This document shows, piece by piece, positions 15,694-23,889 of a stretch of 64,000 nucleotides of DNA. Made by a program: the position numbers and the translations under genes. The notes beneath the pieces were generated by a model. That model saw only the letters and a program-made list of their open reading frames with translations, was not told the origin of the DNA and made no database searches. Location of the stretch: positions 1 through 64,000 of the forward strand of contig JAFGTS010000003.1 of assembly GCA_016933965.1 (NCBI GenBank), written 5' to 3'. Every line of letters begins with the position of its first letter. The stretch's first letter is position 1. Source of the DNA: Deltaproteobacteria bacterium (GTDB lineage Bacteria > Desulfobacterota > Syntrophia > Syntrophales > UBA2210).

Positions 15694-17049
15694 CTAATGT
15701 GAGGATACAGGCATAGCGGTGCCGCCTTTCACGACCATGGCGACCTGCTGCACGGCCTGGATGTCTTTGAGCGGATCTCCCTCGACGACGGTGAGATCGG
15801 CGTATTTCCCCTCCTCGATGGTACCGATGCGGTCATCCATGCGGAGAATTTTTGCGTTCACCGCCGTGGCCGCTTTCAATGCTTCAGCGTTCGTAAAACC
15901 GGCCCGGGTCAGGTGCCGCAGTTCTTTCCAGTAACTGCCGAAGAAGCTCAATCCCGTGCCGCAGCAGTCGGTGCCGACGCCGATGGTGCCGCCGGCCTTT
16001 TTGATCTTTTCAATGTTCTTCATCGCAATGGGATACCCCGCTTTAAAGAATTCCACGTCGGGATAGAACTGTTTTTGGTGATCCGGCGGGGGATAGGGGT
16101 GTTTCAGAAGCACTTCCACCCCCTCAACGGATTGTCGAAAAGGTTCCGAGAGAAGGTCTTTCGCTCCCTCACTGTGAAGAAAGTTCAGGATCTCGGGGAT
16201 TTCGAGATAGTCTCCAAAGGCCTTGATAGTGGGAATAACGGCCATGCCCGCTGAAAAGAACCGCTCGATGTCCTCGTCCGCCAGTTCATCCATTGCACAG
16301 TGCTCCAGGGTATCGACACCCATCTCAATACCCTTCAGAAAACCGGCCCGCTCCGTGTGATGCATGGCAACGGGTACATGCCGTTCCCTGCCGGCCTCCA
16401 CGAGAGCCGCGAAGCACTCGTCGGAGAGGTTCGGCAGTTTTCCGTGAAAGAGAAACGAATTTTCCGAGTACTGCGTTTTCAGCAGGTCTGCTCCCTCGTT
16501 AACGAGACCATGGGCTACGGTGGTGACCTCTTCCGGCGTGCTCAATCGCTCGGCGAACTGGCCGCCGGTGATGATCGACTCGATGGGGTTCAGGGTCGGC
16601 GCCATTTCAGGGACCCCCGTCGAGCTCGTGATGAACGACAGGGCCGTCAGTATCCGGGGACCCACCGCCTGGCCTTCATCTATGCGCTCCCGCCATTTCA
16701 GGATCTTTTTCGGAAAGGCCGCGACGTCACGCACGGTGGTCACCCCGTACCTGACGCAGTTGGCGAAGTTCATACCCACCTGCCGGTTCATCTGCAGGAG
16801 GCCCTTCAGGGTCACCTTCATGATAAAGGGAACGGTCATGTGAATATGGGCGTCGATCAATCCGGGGAGAACGGTTTTCCCCTTGAGATCGATCCGTGTG
16901 CAATCGGGGAAGCGGTCGATCGCCCCGTCATCCGTGATCGTATCGATACGGTCTCCCCTCGTGACGATAAGCTTGTTGTCCTCCAGCGTATCGCTTACAC
17001 CGGTGAACAGCTTCATCCCATGATACAGTATACGTTTTTTGTCCGCCAT
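15694..17049 (-). CDS. Amidohydrolase family protein (imidazolonepropionase/prolidase-like)
   Basis: A 451-residue metal-dependent hydrolase. The N-terminal beta domain closes with TVLPGLIDAHIHM, giving the HxH metal motif. Other ligands are visible as VAMHHTERAGF, DTLEHCAMDE and VGTDCCGTG (the catalytic Asp). The C-terminal IGTIEEGKYADLTVVEGDP is the hallmark of the superfamily. No signal peptide. It is the last gene in a minus-strand run with an aminotransferase and a ketopantoate reductase. The substrate is unknown; related proteins cleave Xaa-Pro peptides, cyclic amides or organophosphate-like compounds. Confidence 0.9.
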   Translation of the reverse strand: MADKKRILYHGMKLFTGVSDTLEDNKLIVTRGDRIDTITDDGAIDRFPDCTRIDLKGKTVLPGLIDAHIHMTVPFIMKVTLKGLLQMNRQVGMNFANCVRYGVTTVRDVAAFPKKILKWRERIDEGQAVGPRILTALSFITSSTGVPEMAPTLNPIESIITGGQFAERLSTPEEVTTVAHGLVNEGADLLKTQYSENSFLFHGKLPNLSDECFAALVEAGRERHVPVAMHHTERAGFLKGIEMGVDTLEHCAMDELADEDIERFFSAGMAVIPTIKAFGDYLEIPEILNFLHSEGAKDLLSEPFRQSVEGVEVLLKHPYPPPDHQKQFYPDVEFFKAGYPIAMKNIEKIKKAGGTIGVGTDCCGTGLSFFGSYWKELRHLTRAGFTNAEALKAATAVNAKILRMDDRIGTIEEGKYADLTVVEGDPLKDIQAVQQVAMVVKGGTAMPVSSH

Positions 17050-17134
17050 GGTTCCCTCCCCGCGGCTTCGGTATCACCGGCCGCCGATAAAGCCGTTTGT
17101 CCCGCAGTATTTCGGGTCGCCGGTCTGTCCCGTG

Positions 17135-18247
17135 TCACAATAGTTTTTTCAGTGCATCGAGAAAGAGGGACACGTTCTCCCGTTTACAGGAGTAACCCAT
17201 GAGACCGACGCGCCATATCTTTCCTTTCAATGGTCCCAGGCCGCTGCCGATCTCGATCTCGTATTCCTCGAGCAGGCGGCGTCGCAGGAGTGCTTCGTCG
17301 ACGCCGTCGGGGACCCTGACGGCGTTGAGCATGGGTGCGCGATAGGGTTTTTCCACCAGCATCTCCAGACCCAGGGCCTCGATGCCGGCGACGAGCTCGC
17401 TGTGCAGGGCACGGTGCCGCTCCCACCGGGCCTCGAGACCTTCTTCGATGGCGAGGCGGAGCGCTTCGCGCAGCGCGTATATCATGTTGATCGGCGCCGT
17501 ATGGTGGTAGACCCGTTCCGGCCCCCAGTATTTTTCCACCATCGTCATGTCGAGATACCATGACGGCACCCGATGGGACCGGCTCCTGAGCTTGTCGAGT
17601 GCCCGGGAGCTGAAGGTGATCGGTGCCAGGCCCGGCGGGCAGCTCAGGCATTTCTGCGTTCCCGAGTAGCAGACGTCGACGGACCATTCATCGGTCCGGA
17701 CCGGCGCGCCGCCCAGGGAGGTGACGGCATCCATCACCAGGAGCGCCTGGTGGGACTTCGTGATCGCTGATATTTCTTCCATGGGCTGGAGGACGCCCGT
17801 CGATGTTTCGGCGTGAACGATACACAGGACCTGCGCGGAAAATTCCTCGAAAGCCCGCGCGACCACCTCCGGGTCGACCGGTGTTCCCCATTCGACCTCG
17901 ATCTGCTTGAGCACGCCGCCGCAGCGCTCGACAATGTCGCACATCCGCCGGCCGAACACGCCGCTGACGCAGACGATGACCCGGTCCCCGGGCTCTATCA
18001 TGTTCACCAGCGCCGTCTCCATGCCCGCGCTCCCCGTTCCCGAAATAGGGATGGCGAACTCGTTATCGGTGAGAAAGACGGTGCGGAGCATTTCCTTTAC
18101 CTCGTCCATGATGCCGAGGAAAGCCGGATCGAGATGTCCGAGGGTCGGCAGTGAAAGCGCCCGGAGCACCTCCGGCGGTGTATCGCTGGGTCCGGGGCCC
18201 ATCAAAATGCGGTGGGGCACCGTAAGGGTTGAAGGGGATCCGCTCAT
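17135..18247 (-). CDS. Class V aminotransferase (alanine/serine-glyoxylate type)
   Basis: A 370-residue PLP enzyme. The start at 18247 is chosen because AAGGAG lies just upstream; an in-frame ATG at 18307 is weaker. GPGPSDTPPEVLRAL near the start and GTGSAGMETALVN (about residue 65) match the alanine-glyoxylate/serine-pyruvate aminotransferase family. VMDAVTSLGG holds the PLP-binding Asp and YSGTQKCLSCPPGL the Schiff-base Lys. It likely transfers an amino group between an amino acid and glyoxylate or pyruvate. It lies in the run between ketopantoate reductase and the amidohydrolase. Confidence 0.92.
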   Translation of the reverse strand: MSGSPSTLTVPHRILMGPGPSDTPPEVLRALSLPTLGHLDPAFLGIMDEVKEMLRTVFLTDNEFAIPISGTGSAGMETALVNMIEPGDRVIVCVSGVFGRRMCDIVERCGGVLKQIEVEWGTPVDPEVVARAFEEFSAQVLCIVHAETSTGVLQPMEEISAITKSHQALLVMDAVTSLGGAPVRTDEWSVDVCYSGTQKCLSCPPGLAPITFSSRALDKLRSRSHRVPSWYLDMTMVEKYWGPERVYHHTAPINMIYALREALRLAIEEGLEARWERHRALHSELVAGIEALGLEMLVEKPYRAPMLNAVRVPDGVDEALLRRRLLEEYEIEIGSGLGPLKGKIWRVGLMGYSCKRENVSLFLDALKKLL

Positions 18248-18324
18248 GCTGCTCTCTCCTTTCTCAAGTTTATTCCTGTTTCTCGATCGTCCATTCCCGC
18301 CGTTCACGGCAGGACGGCTTCCTC

Positions 18325-19257
18325 TTACAGGATGGCCCTTGCCGGATCGGTGAACGCGGCGTAGACGGTGTCGTGAAGAGGTGTTTCGATCCCCAGCGCC
18401 TGCCCCGCCCGCACGATGTATCCGACGAACGTTTCCAGCTCAAGCGGCCGCCCCTGTTCTCTGTCGACCAGCAGGGATGTTTTTGTCCCCGGCGGGAACG
18501 CGCTCACTTTCTGCAATGATCCCTGAACGATGTTACTGGGAAGGGCGATGGCTTTTGCCCGGGCGATCTCCTCCACTTCACGCATCATACCCTCCAGCAG
18601 GTGCCGGTGCTCCTCGCTCCGCTCCAGGTCGCCGAGCGTCAGCCGGTGCAGGGCGGTAACGGCGGCCACCGGGCCGATGAAGATGAATTTCGTCCATACC
18701 TCGGTCGTGACGGGAGCCGCGAGGGTCGCGTCAATGCCGGCGTTCCTGAGGAAGTCCTCGATGTACCCGTATGCTTTACCCCCGGTATCTTCAGGGCCGA
18801 AAAAGAGCTTGGCGGAGCCGCCCTTCTGGCTGACGATCCCCGGCCCTTCAAGGTGGCTGCTGATATACACGCATCCGTTGAGAAGAGTTCCCCACGGCAG
18901 CAGCCGCCCGAGGCGCTCCACGTTATCGACGCCGTTCAGCAGGGGAATGACGACGGTTGTTTCCTGAATAGCGGGTATCAGCATCCGGGCCGCCTCATCG
19001 AGGCCGTATTCCTTGACACAGACCAGGACCAGGTCAAGGGAGCCCAGTTCTTCGGTCCTGTCGGTCGCACGGGCCGGGCGCGTTACGAAGCGTTCGCTGG
19101 GCGTGATGAGCGTCAAACCCTCTTTCCGTATGGTGTCAAGATGGGTTCCCCTGGCGATAAAGAAGACCTCGTGTTCCGGGGATCGCTCGTAATATCGGGA
19201 AAGCTTCCCTCCGTAAAATCCTCCCACTCCTCCGATACCGATGATCGCTGTTCTCAT
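18325..19257 (-). CDS. 2-dehydropantoate 2-reductase (ketopantoate reductase family)
   Basis: A 310-residue NAD(P)-dependent reductase. The N-terminal Rossmann motif GIGGVGGFYGG is at residues 7-17. The N-terminal domain ends with PLLNGVDNVERLG, where the Asn-Gly and the active-site Lys region (VKEYGLDEA) match PanE. The C-terminal helical domain includes WTKFIFIGPVAAVTAL and KTSLLVDREQGRPLELETFVG with the family Ser/Asp/Glu residues. It may make pantoate, or act on another 2-oxo acid, since the family is broad. The stop of the next upstream gene is 15 bp away, consistent with one transcript. Confidence 0.9.
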   Translation of the reverse strand: MRTAIIGIGGVGGFYGGKLSRYYERSPEHEVFFIARGTHLDTIRKEGLTLITPSERFVTRPARATDRTEELGSLDLVLVCVKEYGLDEAARMLIPAIQETTVVIPLLNGVDNVERLGRLLPWGTLLNGCVYISSHLEGPGIVSQKGGSAKLFFGPEDTGGKAYGYIEDFLRNAGIDATLAAPVTTEVWTKFIFIGPVAAVTALHRLTLGDLERSEEHRHLLEGMMREVEEIARAKAIALPSNIVQGSLQKVSAFPPGTKTSLLVDREQGRPLELETFVGYIVRAGQALGIETPLHDTVYAAFTDPARAIL

Positions 19258-19272
19258 GCGTGCTTCCCTTTC

Positions 19273-19923
19273 TTATTGTGTGAAAACCGATTCGAAGAAC
19301 CGGTGGACCGGTTCGATCACCCCGGCGACGGTTCCCCGTTCGGGTATCAGGTATATGTATGCACGCCGTTCGTCGGCGGTGACGGCGATATGGCGGATGG
19401 TGCGGGGATCGGGGTTCTCCCGCATGAACGCGAGAAACAGCTCCCGCATTTTCATCCGCTCGTAATACAGGTAGAACACCAACTCCCCCCACCGGACCTC
19501 TTCTCTGTCAAGCCGGTGTTCATGGGTAATGGCGGCACCCCGGGAGGCCGCGTGTCCTTTTTCTATGAGATGGCCTTCACAGGGCGGCGGATAGCGCATG
19601 TAGAGAGTAACATACAACCGATCGTTCTTCATGGTCATTTTTGATATCGGAAGATAGAGCGGGGTGTGGCGGGGCAGAAGGGTGATGGTGGCGTCGATCT
19701 CAAAGAACGGTTCCCGGCGGTCGAAACGAAAGTTCGCGTGATGTCCCACGAGGCCGCCGATAGCGGTATATGTCCGGTCGTCCGGTCTGAAGAGCTTCTC
19801 CAGGTCCCGGAACGCCGAGAGATAGATACTCCGGTTGTTCCGTTTGCCCCGGGTGTACCCGAAGCCGATCAATGCCCCCAGGAGCAGGACCGCCAGTAAA
19901 ATGGGAAAAGACGAATGTTCCAT
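19273..19923 (-). CDS. Membrane-anchored protein of unknown function (paralogue of 19965-20630)
   Basis: A 216-residue protein with one N-terminal hydrophobic helix (FPILLAVLLLGALIGFGY) and a ~190-residue soluble domain. It shares many blocks with the upstream gene: RNxxIxLSAxxDL, RPDDxT, IGGxxGxHAN, DATITxLPRHxxLYLPxSK, HLIEKG, and PDPxxIRHIA. No catalytic motif or known family was recognised. Together with its paralogue and an ArsA-like ATPase it forms a cluster with tight spacing. No nearby start is better than the ATG at 19923. Confidence 0.72.
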   Translation of the reverse strand: MEHSSFPILLAVLLLGALIGFGYTRGKRNNRSIYLSAFRDLEKLFRPDDRTYTAIGGLVGHHANFRFDRREPFFEIDATITLLPRHTPLYLPISKMTMKNDRLYVTLYMRYPPPCEGHLIEKGHAASRGAAITHEHRLDREEVRWGELVFYLYYERMKMRELFLAFMRENPDPRTIRHIAVTADERRAYIYLIPERGTVAGVIEPVHRFFESVFTQ

Positions 19924-19964
19924 GTCACCCTGAATTCATAGGGGCTGTTTTCCCGAGAGGTTCT

Positions 19965-20630
19965 TTACTTTTCGGCGAGTGTCGGCATCCAGCGGTAGAT
20001 CGGCGCGAAGAACTGCTTGACCAGCGGCGGCTTCGGTATCATGAAGACGAATCCCTTCTTCTCTTCCGGTACGATGGCGATGTGCCGTATGATGCCCGGA
20101 TCGGGATATTCCTGAGCGAATCTCAGCAATGCGTCGCGTCCCGCGGCGCTCTGGTAAAAAAGGAAGAAGTCGTAGTCACCCCAGTGGATCGATTCCTTCT
20201 GCAATCGGTCGGCGTTGCTTATCTTTGTTCCCCTGAACCCGTTATACCCCTTTTCGATCAGGTGCAGCTCCTCCAGGGGTTTTCGCTTCAGGTACAGGGT
20301 GATGAACAGGCGGTCGTACTTCCGGATCAGCTTTGAGAGCGGCAGGTAGAGCCAGGAATGCCGCGGGAGCATGGTAATGGTGGCATCCACCCGTGAAAAG
20401 GGCGCGCCCTTCTTTTTTACGTAGAGGTTGGCATGGTATCCGATGGCACCCCCGATATTGGTAAATGTCTGATCATCGGGCCGGACCACGTCAACCAGGT
20501 CCTGCAATGCCGAGAGAAATATCTTCCGGTTCCGCCGCCTTCCCCAGAAGTATCCCGCCGTAAGCATGAAGGAAAAGGCAACAAAGAGAAAAAAGACCGG
20601 CTGTGTCAGGATGAGTTCGTATTTGAACAT
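19965..20630 (-). CDS. Membrane-anchored protein of unknown function (paralogue of 19273-19923)
   Basis: A 221-residue protein with an N-terminal helix (PVFFLFVAFSFMLTAGYFWG) and a soluble domain homologous to the downstream gene across its length. The block RVDATITMLPRHSWLYLPLS is its most conserved segment. It starts nine bases downstream of the ArsA-like ATPase stop, so co-expression is likely. Function unknown; a role with the ATPase at the membrane is a guess from position. Confidence 0.72.
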   Translation of the reverse strand: MFKYELILTQPVFFLFVAFSFMLTAGYFWGRRRNRKIFLSALQDLVDVVRPDDQTFTNIGGAIGYHANLYVKKKGAPFSRVDATITMLPRHSWLYLPLSKLIRKYDRLFITLYLKRKPLEELHLIEKGYNGFRGTKISNADRLQKESIHWGDYDFFLFYQSAAGRDALLRFAQEYPDPGIIRHIAIVPEEKKGFVFMIPKPPLVKQFFAPIYRWMPTLAEK

Positions 20631-20639
20631 GGCATCGTT

Positions 20640-21569
20640 CTATGGGTTGACGAGATGTGTCAGGTCTTCCTCGATGTCGAAGAGACGGTCGTTCCTCTTT
20701 TCCATCAGTTCCCGGGAAAGCCTGACCTGCTGTACCGGGATCCGGGCCGCCCGGGTTTGCAGCTCTTTCTCCACGTATTCCGCCATCTCGCCGTTCTCCC
20801 CGGTCACCTTGTTGTCGATGATGGCCCGCAGCGGGAGGTTCAGATCGTCAAGGCCGCTGATCAGGCGCTGCGATTCCTTCAGTGACAGCAGATCGGGATT
20901 GCAGACGAGAATTACGGAACATGTATCACCCTGGAGGATTTTATTCAATCCCTGATAGTTCGCTTCCAGTTTTTTCAGGCGGCGCAGCGCGTCATCGTCG
21001 TCTTCACGGTAGGAAAGGACCGTTTCCTCCGTGTCCAGGGCGCCCCTGAGACGGTGTATAGTATAGCGCTTTTCAATGATCGCCCGCCTGATCTGAATGA
21101 GCCGCTCGATCCAGGTGATCGTGACCCGGGGGAGCGCGAGGAACCGGAGCGTCAGCCCCGTGGGCGGCGTGTCGAAGACAATGAAATCAAAGGATGTTTC
21201 CTGCCGTATAATATTCTCGATGCTTGTCAGGAGCGCGTATTCCTCGATGCCGGGCGAGTACTTGAGCACGGAAAAATAGTTGTCGAGGTTCAGCGTCTGC
21301 AGGTACCGGTAGGTCCCCGAGAGAACGTCGATCTCCCGCTTGAGATAGTCCCGGGAAAGCTTCTGGAGGTCCACTTCCTGGAGAAAGAGGGTATCCGTGT
21401 ATTTGCGCTTCCTGTCGTTCAGTGAGACGTTGAAGACGTCGCCCAGGTTGTGGGCGGGGTCCAGCGAGACGATGAGGACGCGGTGATCTTTCGACAGTTG
21501 CCAGGCCGCCGCCGCGGACATGGTGGATTTCCCCACGCCGCCCTTCCCGGTGAAAAAGATGATCTTCAT
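20640..21569 (-). CDS. ArsA/Get3-family ATPase
   Basis: A 309-residue P-loop protein beginning MKIIFFTGKGGVGKST, the deviant Walker A of ArsA/Get3/MinD ATPases. The ATG at 21569 overlaps the TAA of the preceding gene (TAATG), which supports this start over the one 24 bases upstream. VSLDPAHNLGDVFN (switch I region) and FIVFDTPPTGLTLRFL (Walker B/switch II) follow. No arsenic-resistance genes are adjacent, and the metalloid Cys sites of true ArsA are not apparent. Relatives include Get3-like tail-anchored protein targeting factors. It sits with one small and two membrane-anchored unknown proteins. Confidence 0.9.
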   Translation of the reverse strand: MKIIFFTGKGGVGKSTMSAAAAWQLSKDHRVLIVSLDPAHNLGDVFNVSLNDRKRKYTDTLFLQEVDLQKLSRDYLKREIDVLSGTYRYLQTLNLDNYFSVLKYSPGIEEYALLTSIENIIRQETSFDFIVFDTPPTGLTLRFLALPRVTITWIERLIQIRRAIIEKRYTIHRLRGALDTEETVLSYREDDDDALRRLKKLEANYQGLNKILQGDTCSVILVCNPDLLSLKESQRLISGLDDLNLPLRAIIDNKVTGENGEMAEYVEKELQTRAARIPVQQVRLSRELMEKRNDRLFDIEEDLTHLVNP

Positions 21570-21850
21570 TAATCGATACCGAGGGTGCCGCACAATTCGG
21601 CGAGCATGTCACCGCTGTCCCGTGCCCGCCGGTTCATGACCTCGAGCTCCTTCTGCATGAAAGGCAGAAGTTCCACGGCCAGGAAGGTCGGCGGTGACGG
21701 CAGACCGACGAATGAACCGAGGAGCAGGAGGGCGAATATGTTCTCCAGCTCCTCCACCTCAACGATGGTCAGGGCCACGACGTTTTCGCGGTGCAAGGCA
21801 CCCATGCCGGACAGGAACCGCCACACTGATCGCAGGAACGAACGTACCAT
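21569..21850 (-). CDS. Small unknown protein coupled to ArsA-like ATPase
   Basis: A 93-residue protein, first in the cluster; its stop overlaps the start of the ATPase gene. It has a hydrophobic centre (IFALLLLGSFVGLPSPPTFL, about residues 37-56) and charged ends. The sequence is not recognised. Coupling to the ATPase suggests a regulatory or membrane partner. Confidence 0.65.
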   Translation of the reverse strand: MVRSFLRSVWRFLSGMGALHRENVVALTIVEVEELENIFALLLLGSFVGLPSPPTFLAVELLPFMQKELEVMNRRARDSGDMLAELCGTLGID

Positions 21851-21925
21851 TCAAGCCGCCTCAAATCAGCACGGCCGGCTGCCCGCAATCGCGAGCGCCG
21901 GCCGCGCCGTTCTCTCATACGTGTC

Positions 21926-23650
21926 TTATTCTACCTTGTATGCCTTGGTCTTCACAAAGTCGTAGATGAAGATGAAGTTCATGACGAACATGATCACCAG
22001 GATGATCATGACCGTCCATCCCGGTACCGGTTTTGCCGTGATGGCATCGGGCTGGACAAAGATGATGAACCAGATCAGGGCGCAGGTGACGGTGATCCAC
22101 AGCAGCCAGGCCGGGATGACCGCGGCGCTGGCGAAGCTGGATTTCATCTTTTTCGCAACGAAGGCCGCGCCGGTCATCAGGGCGATGGAGGCGATGAGCT
22201 GGTTCGCCGCGCCGAAGGATCCCCAGATGATCAGCCAGTTGCCGCTGGCGGCCAGGTAGACGCCGATGGCGGCGGGAATGGTCGAGGCGATCCAGCGGTT
22301 GGTCAGGAGATTGAAGAATGCCGGCGAGGTCTCCTTGAAAGGAGCGACCATTTCCGAGATGCAGTAACGGGCCAGCCGGTTCGTCGTATCAAGGGTCGTC
22401 ATGGCGAACGAGGCGACCCACATGCCGGCGAGGACCTTGACGAACTGCGTCGGTATCACGCTCAGCCACGTGGCGTTCACCATATCAGCGTAAGACTGGA
22501 CAAAGAGGTTCGCCGCCGAGAGCTTCGCACCCGCCGAAACTTTGGTGAACGCGGCCCCCCAGTTTCCGGGATTGAGGGCTTCCGTGGTGACCCCCGCGTT
22601 CATCAGTGCCGTGTACCCGAACCCGGCAATGGACACGATAACGACCGTGGACAGAAATCCCTCGGTGAACATGCTGCCGTATCCGACGAAGAGGGCGTCG
22701 GTTTCCTTATCGAGCTGCTTTGACGTGGTACCAGAGGCCACCAGTGAATGGAACCCCGAGAGAGAACCGCAGGCGATGACCAGCGGGATCGCCGGCCAGA
22801 AGGGCGTTGCCTTCCCGCCCAGGAGAACGGGTGAGAAACTTGAAAAGGCCGGGACCTCGAATCCCCTGAAGGCGAAGATGGCCGCGATGAATCCTACGAC
22901 CAGTCCTGCATAGAGGAGCCAGGAGTTCAGGTAATCACGGGGCTGCAGCAGAATGTTCACGGGAATGGCCGCGGCGATGATGATGTAGAAGAAGAACACC
23001 CACATCCATGTCCCGTAGGTCGCGGGAATGGGCGTCACCGTACCGAGCCAGATGGCGCCGGCCAGCATGAGAATGCCGATAATGGTGGCCACGACGAAGT
23101 TCAGCTTGACCCGGTAGAGCAGAACGCCGAGGATGAGCGCCGCCACTATCTTCCATACATAGGCGGAGGCGATTGCCGGCGTACTGACGAACATGCGGCC
23201 CACGATGGCGGCGAAGGCGGCCACGACCAGGATCAGGAGAAAGAACACGATCCAGTAGAAGGCATAGCCCGTTCTCTTGCCCATGAGGTCCGTCGCGACG
23301 AACTGGATGGATTTTCCATCGTAGCGGACCGATGCCATGAGCGCCAGGTAGTCATGGACGGCGCCGATGAAGATATTGCCGAACCACACCCAGAGGAGGG
23401 CCGGGGCCCAGCCCCAGCACATTGCCAGCGCCGGTCCGATGATCGGCGCCGCGCCGGCGATCGACGCGAAGTGGTGGCCGAAGAGCACCTCCTTGCGGGC
23501 CGATATGTAGTCCACCCCGTCATAGAGCCGCTTTGACGGGGCTTCATTGACATCGGTGGCCATCACCACGTCACTTTCAAGCTTTTTTCCATAGGTGAAA
23601 TACAGGATCAGATAGATCGCGAAACCGAGAACAATGATTAATGTCGTCAT
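21926..23650 (-). CDS. cstA: Carbon starvation protein CstA (peptide/pyruvate transporter family)
   Basis: A 574-residue integral membrane protein with about fourteen hydrophobic helices. The early segment GHHFASIAGAAPIIGPALA and, later, SGFHSLVASGTTSKQLDKE are signatures of the CstA family. Members import peptides or pyruvate. It lacks the long C-terminal extension of E. coli CstA (about 700 residues), as do many shorter family members. AGGAGGAGAGAG precedes the ATG. It is monocistronic, with a 240-bp AT-rich upstream region. Confidence 0.93.
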   Translation of the reverse strand: MTTLIIVLGFAIYLILYFTYGKKLESDVVMATDVNEAPSKRLYDGVDYISARKEVLFGHHFASIAGAAPIIGPALAMCWGWAPALLWVWFGNIFIGAVHDYLALMASVRYDGKSIQFVATDLMGKRTGYAFYWIVFFLLILVVAAFAAIVGRMFVSTPAIASAYVWKIVAALILGVLLYRVKLNFVVATIIGILMLAGAIWLGTVTPIPATYGTWMWVFFFYIIIAAAIPVNILLQPRDYLNSWLLYAGLVVGFIAAIFAFRGFEVPAFSSFSPVLLGGKATPFWPAIPLVIACGSLSGFHSLVASGTTSKQLDKETDALFVGYGSMFTEGFLSTVVIVSIAGFGYTALMNAGVTTEALNPGNWGAAFTKVSAGAKLSAANLFVQSYADMVNATWLSVIPTQFVKVLAGMWVASFAMTTLDTTNRLARYCISEMVAPFKETSPAFFNLLTNRWIASTIPAAIGVYLAASGNWLIIWGSFGAANQLIASIALMTGAAFVAKKMKSSFASAAVIPAWLLWITVTCALIWFIIFVQPDAITAKPVPGWTVMIILVIMFVMNFIFIYDFVKTKAYKVE

Positions 23651-23889
23651 CTCTCTCCTCCTTTATATGTCTGGAGTTATTGATGAAAAAACCAACAATT
23701 CCCGCTCACACGAAGACTATATGTGCTCTCCCGGAATGGGAGAGATGTTTTGATAATACATATGTATTGAAACTGAGATTCTTTGAAAACCTGAACAATA
23801 TAAGAAAGATTTTGATTATTTTTATAATGAATTCATTGGATGGTACTCGCCGGAGGACCGAAAGTCAAATTTTTTTCTCACAAAATGGT

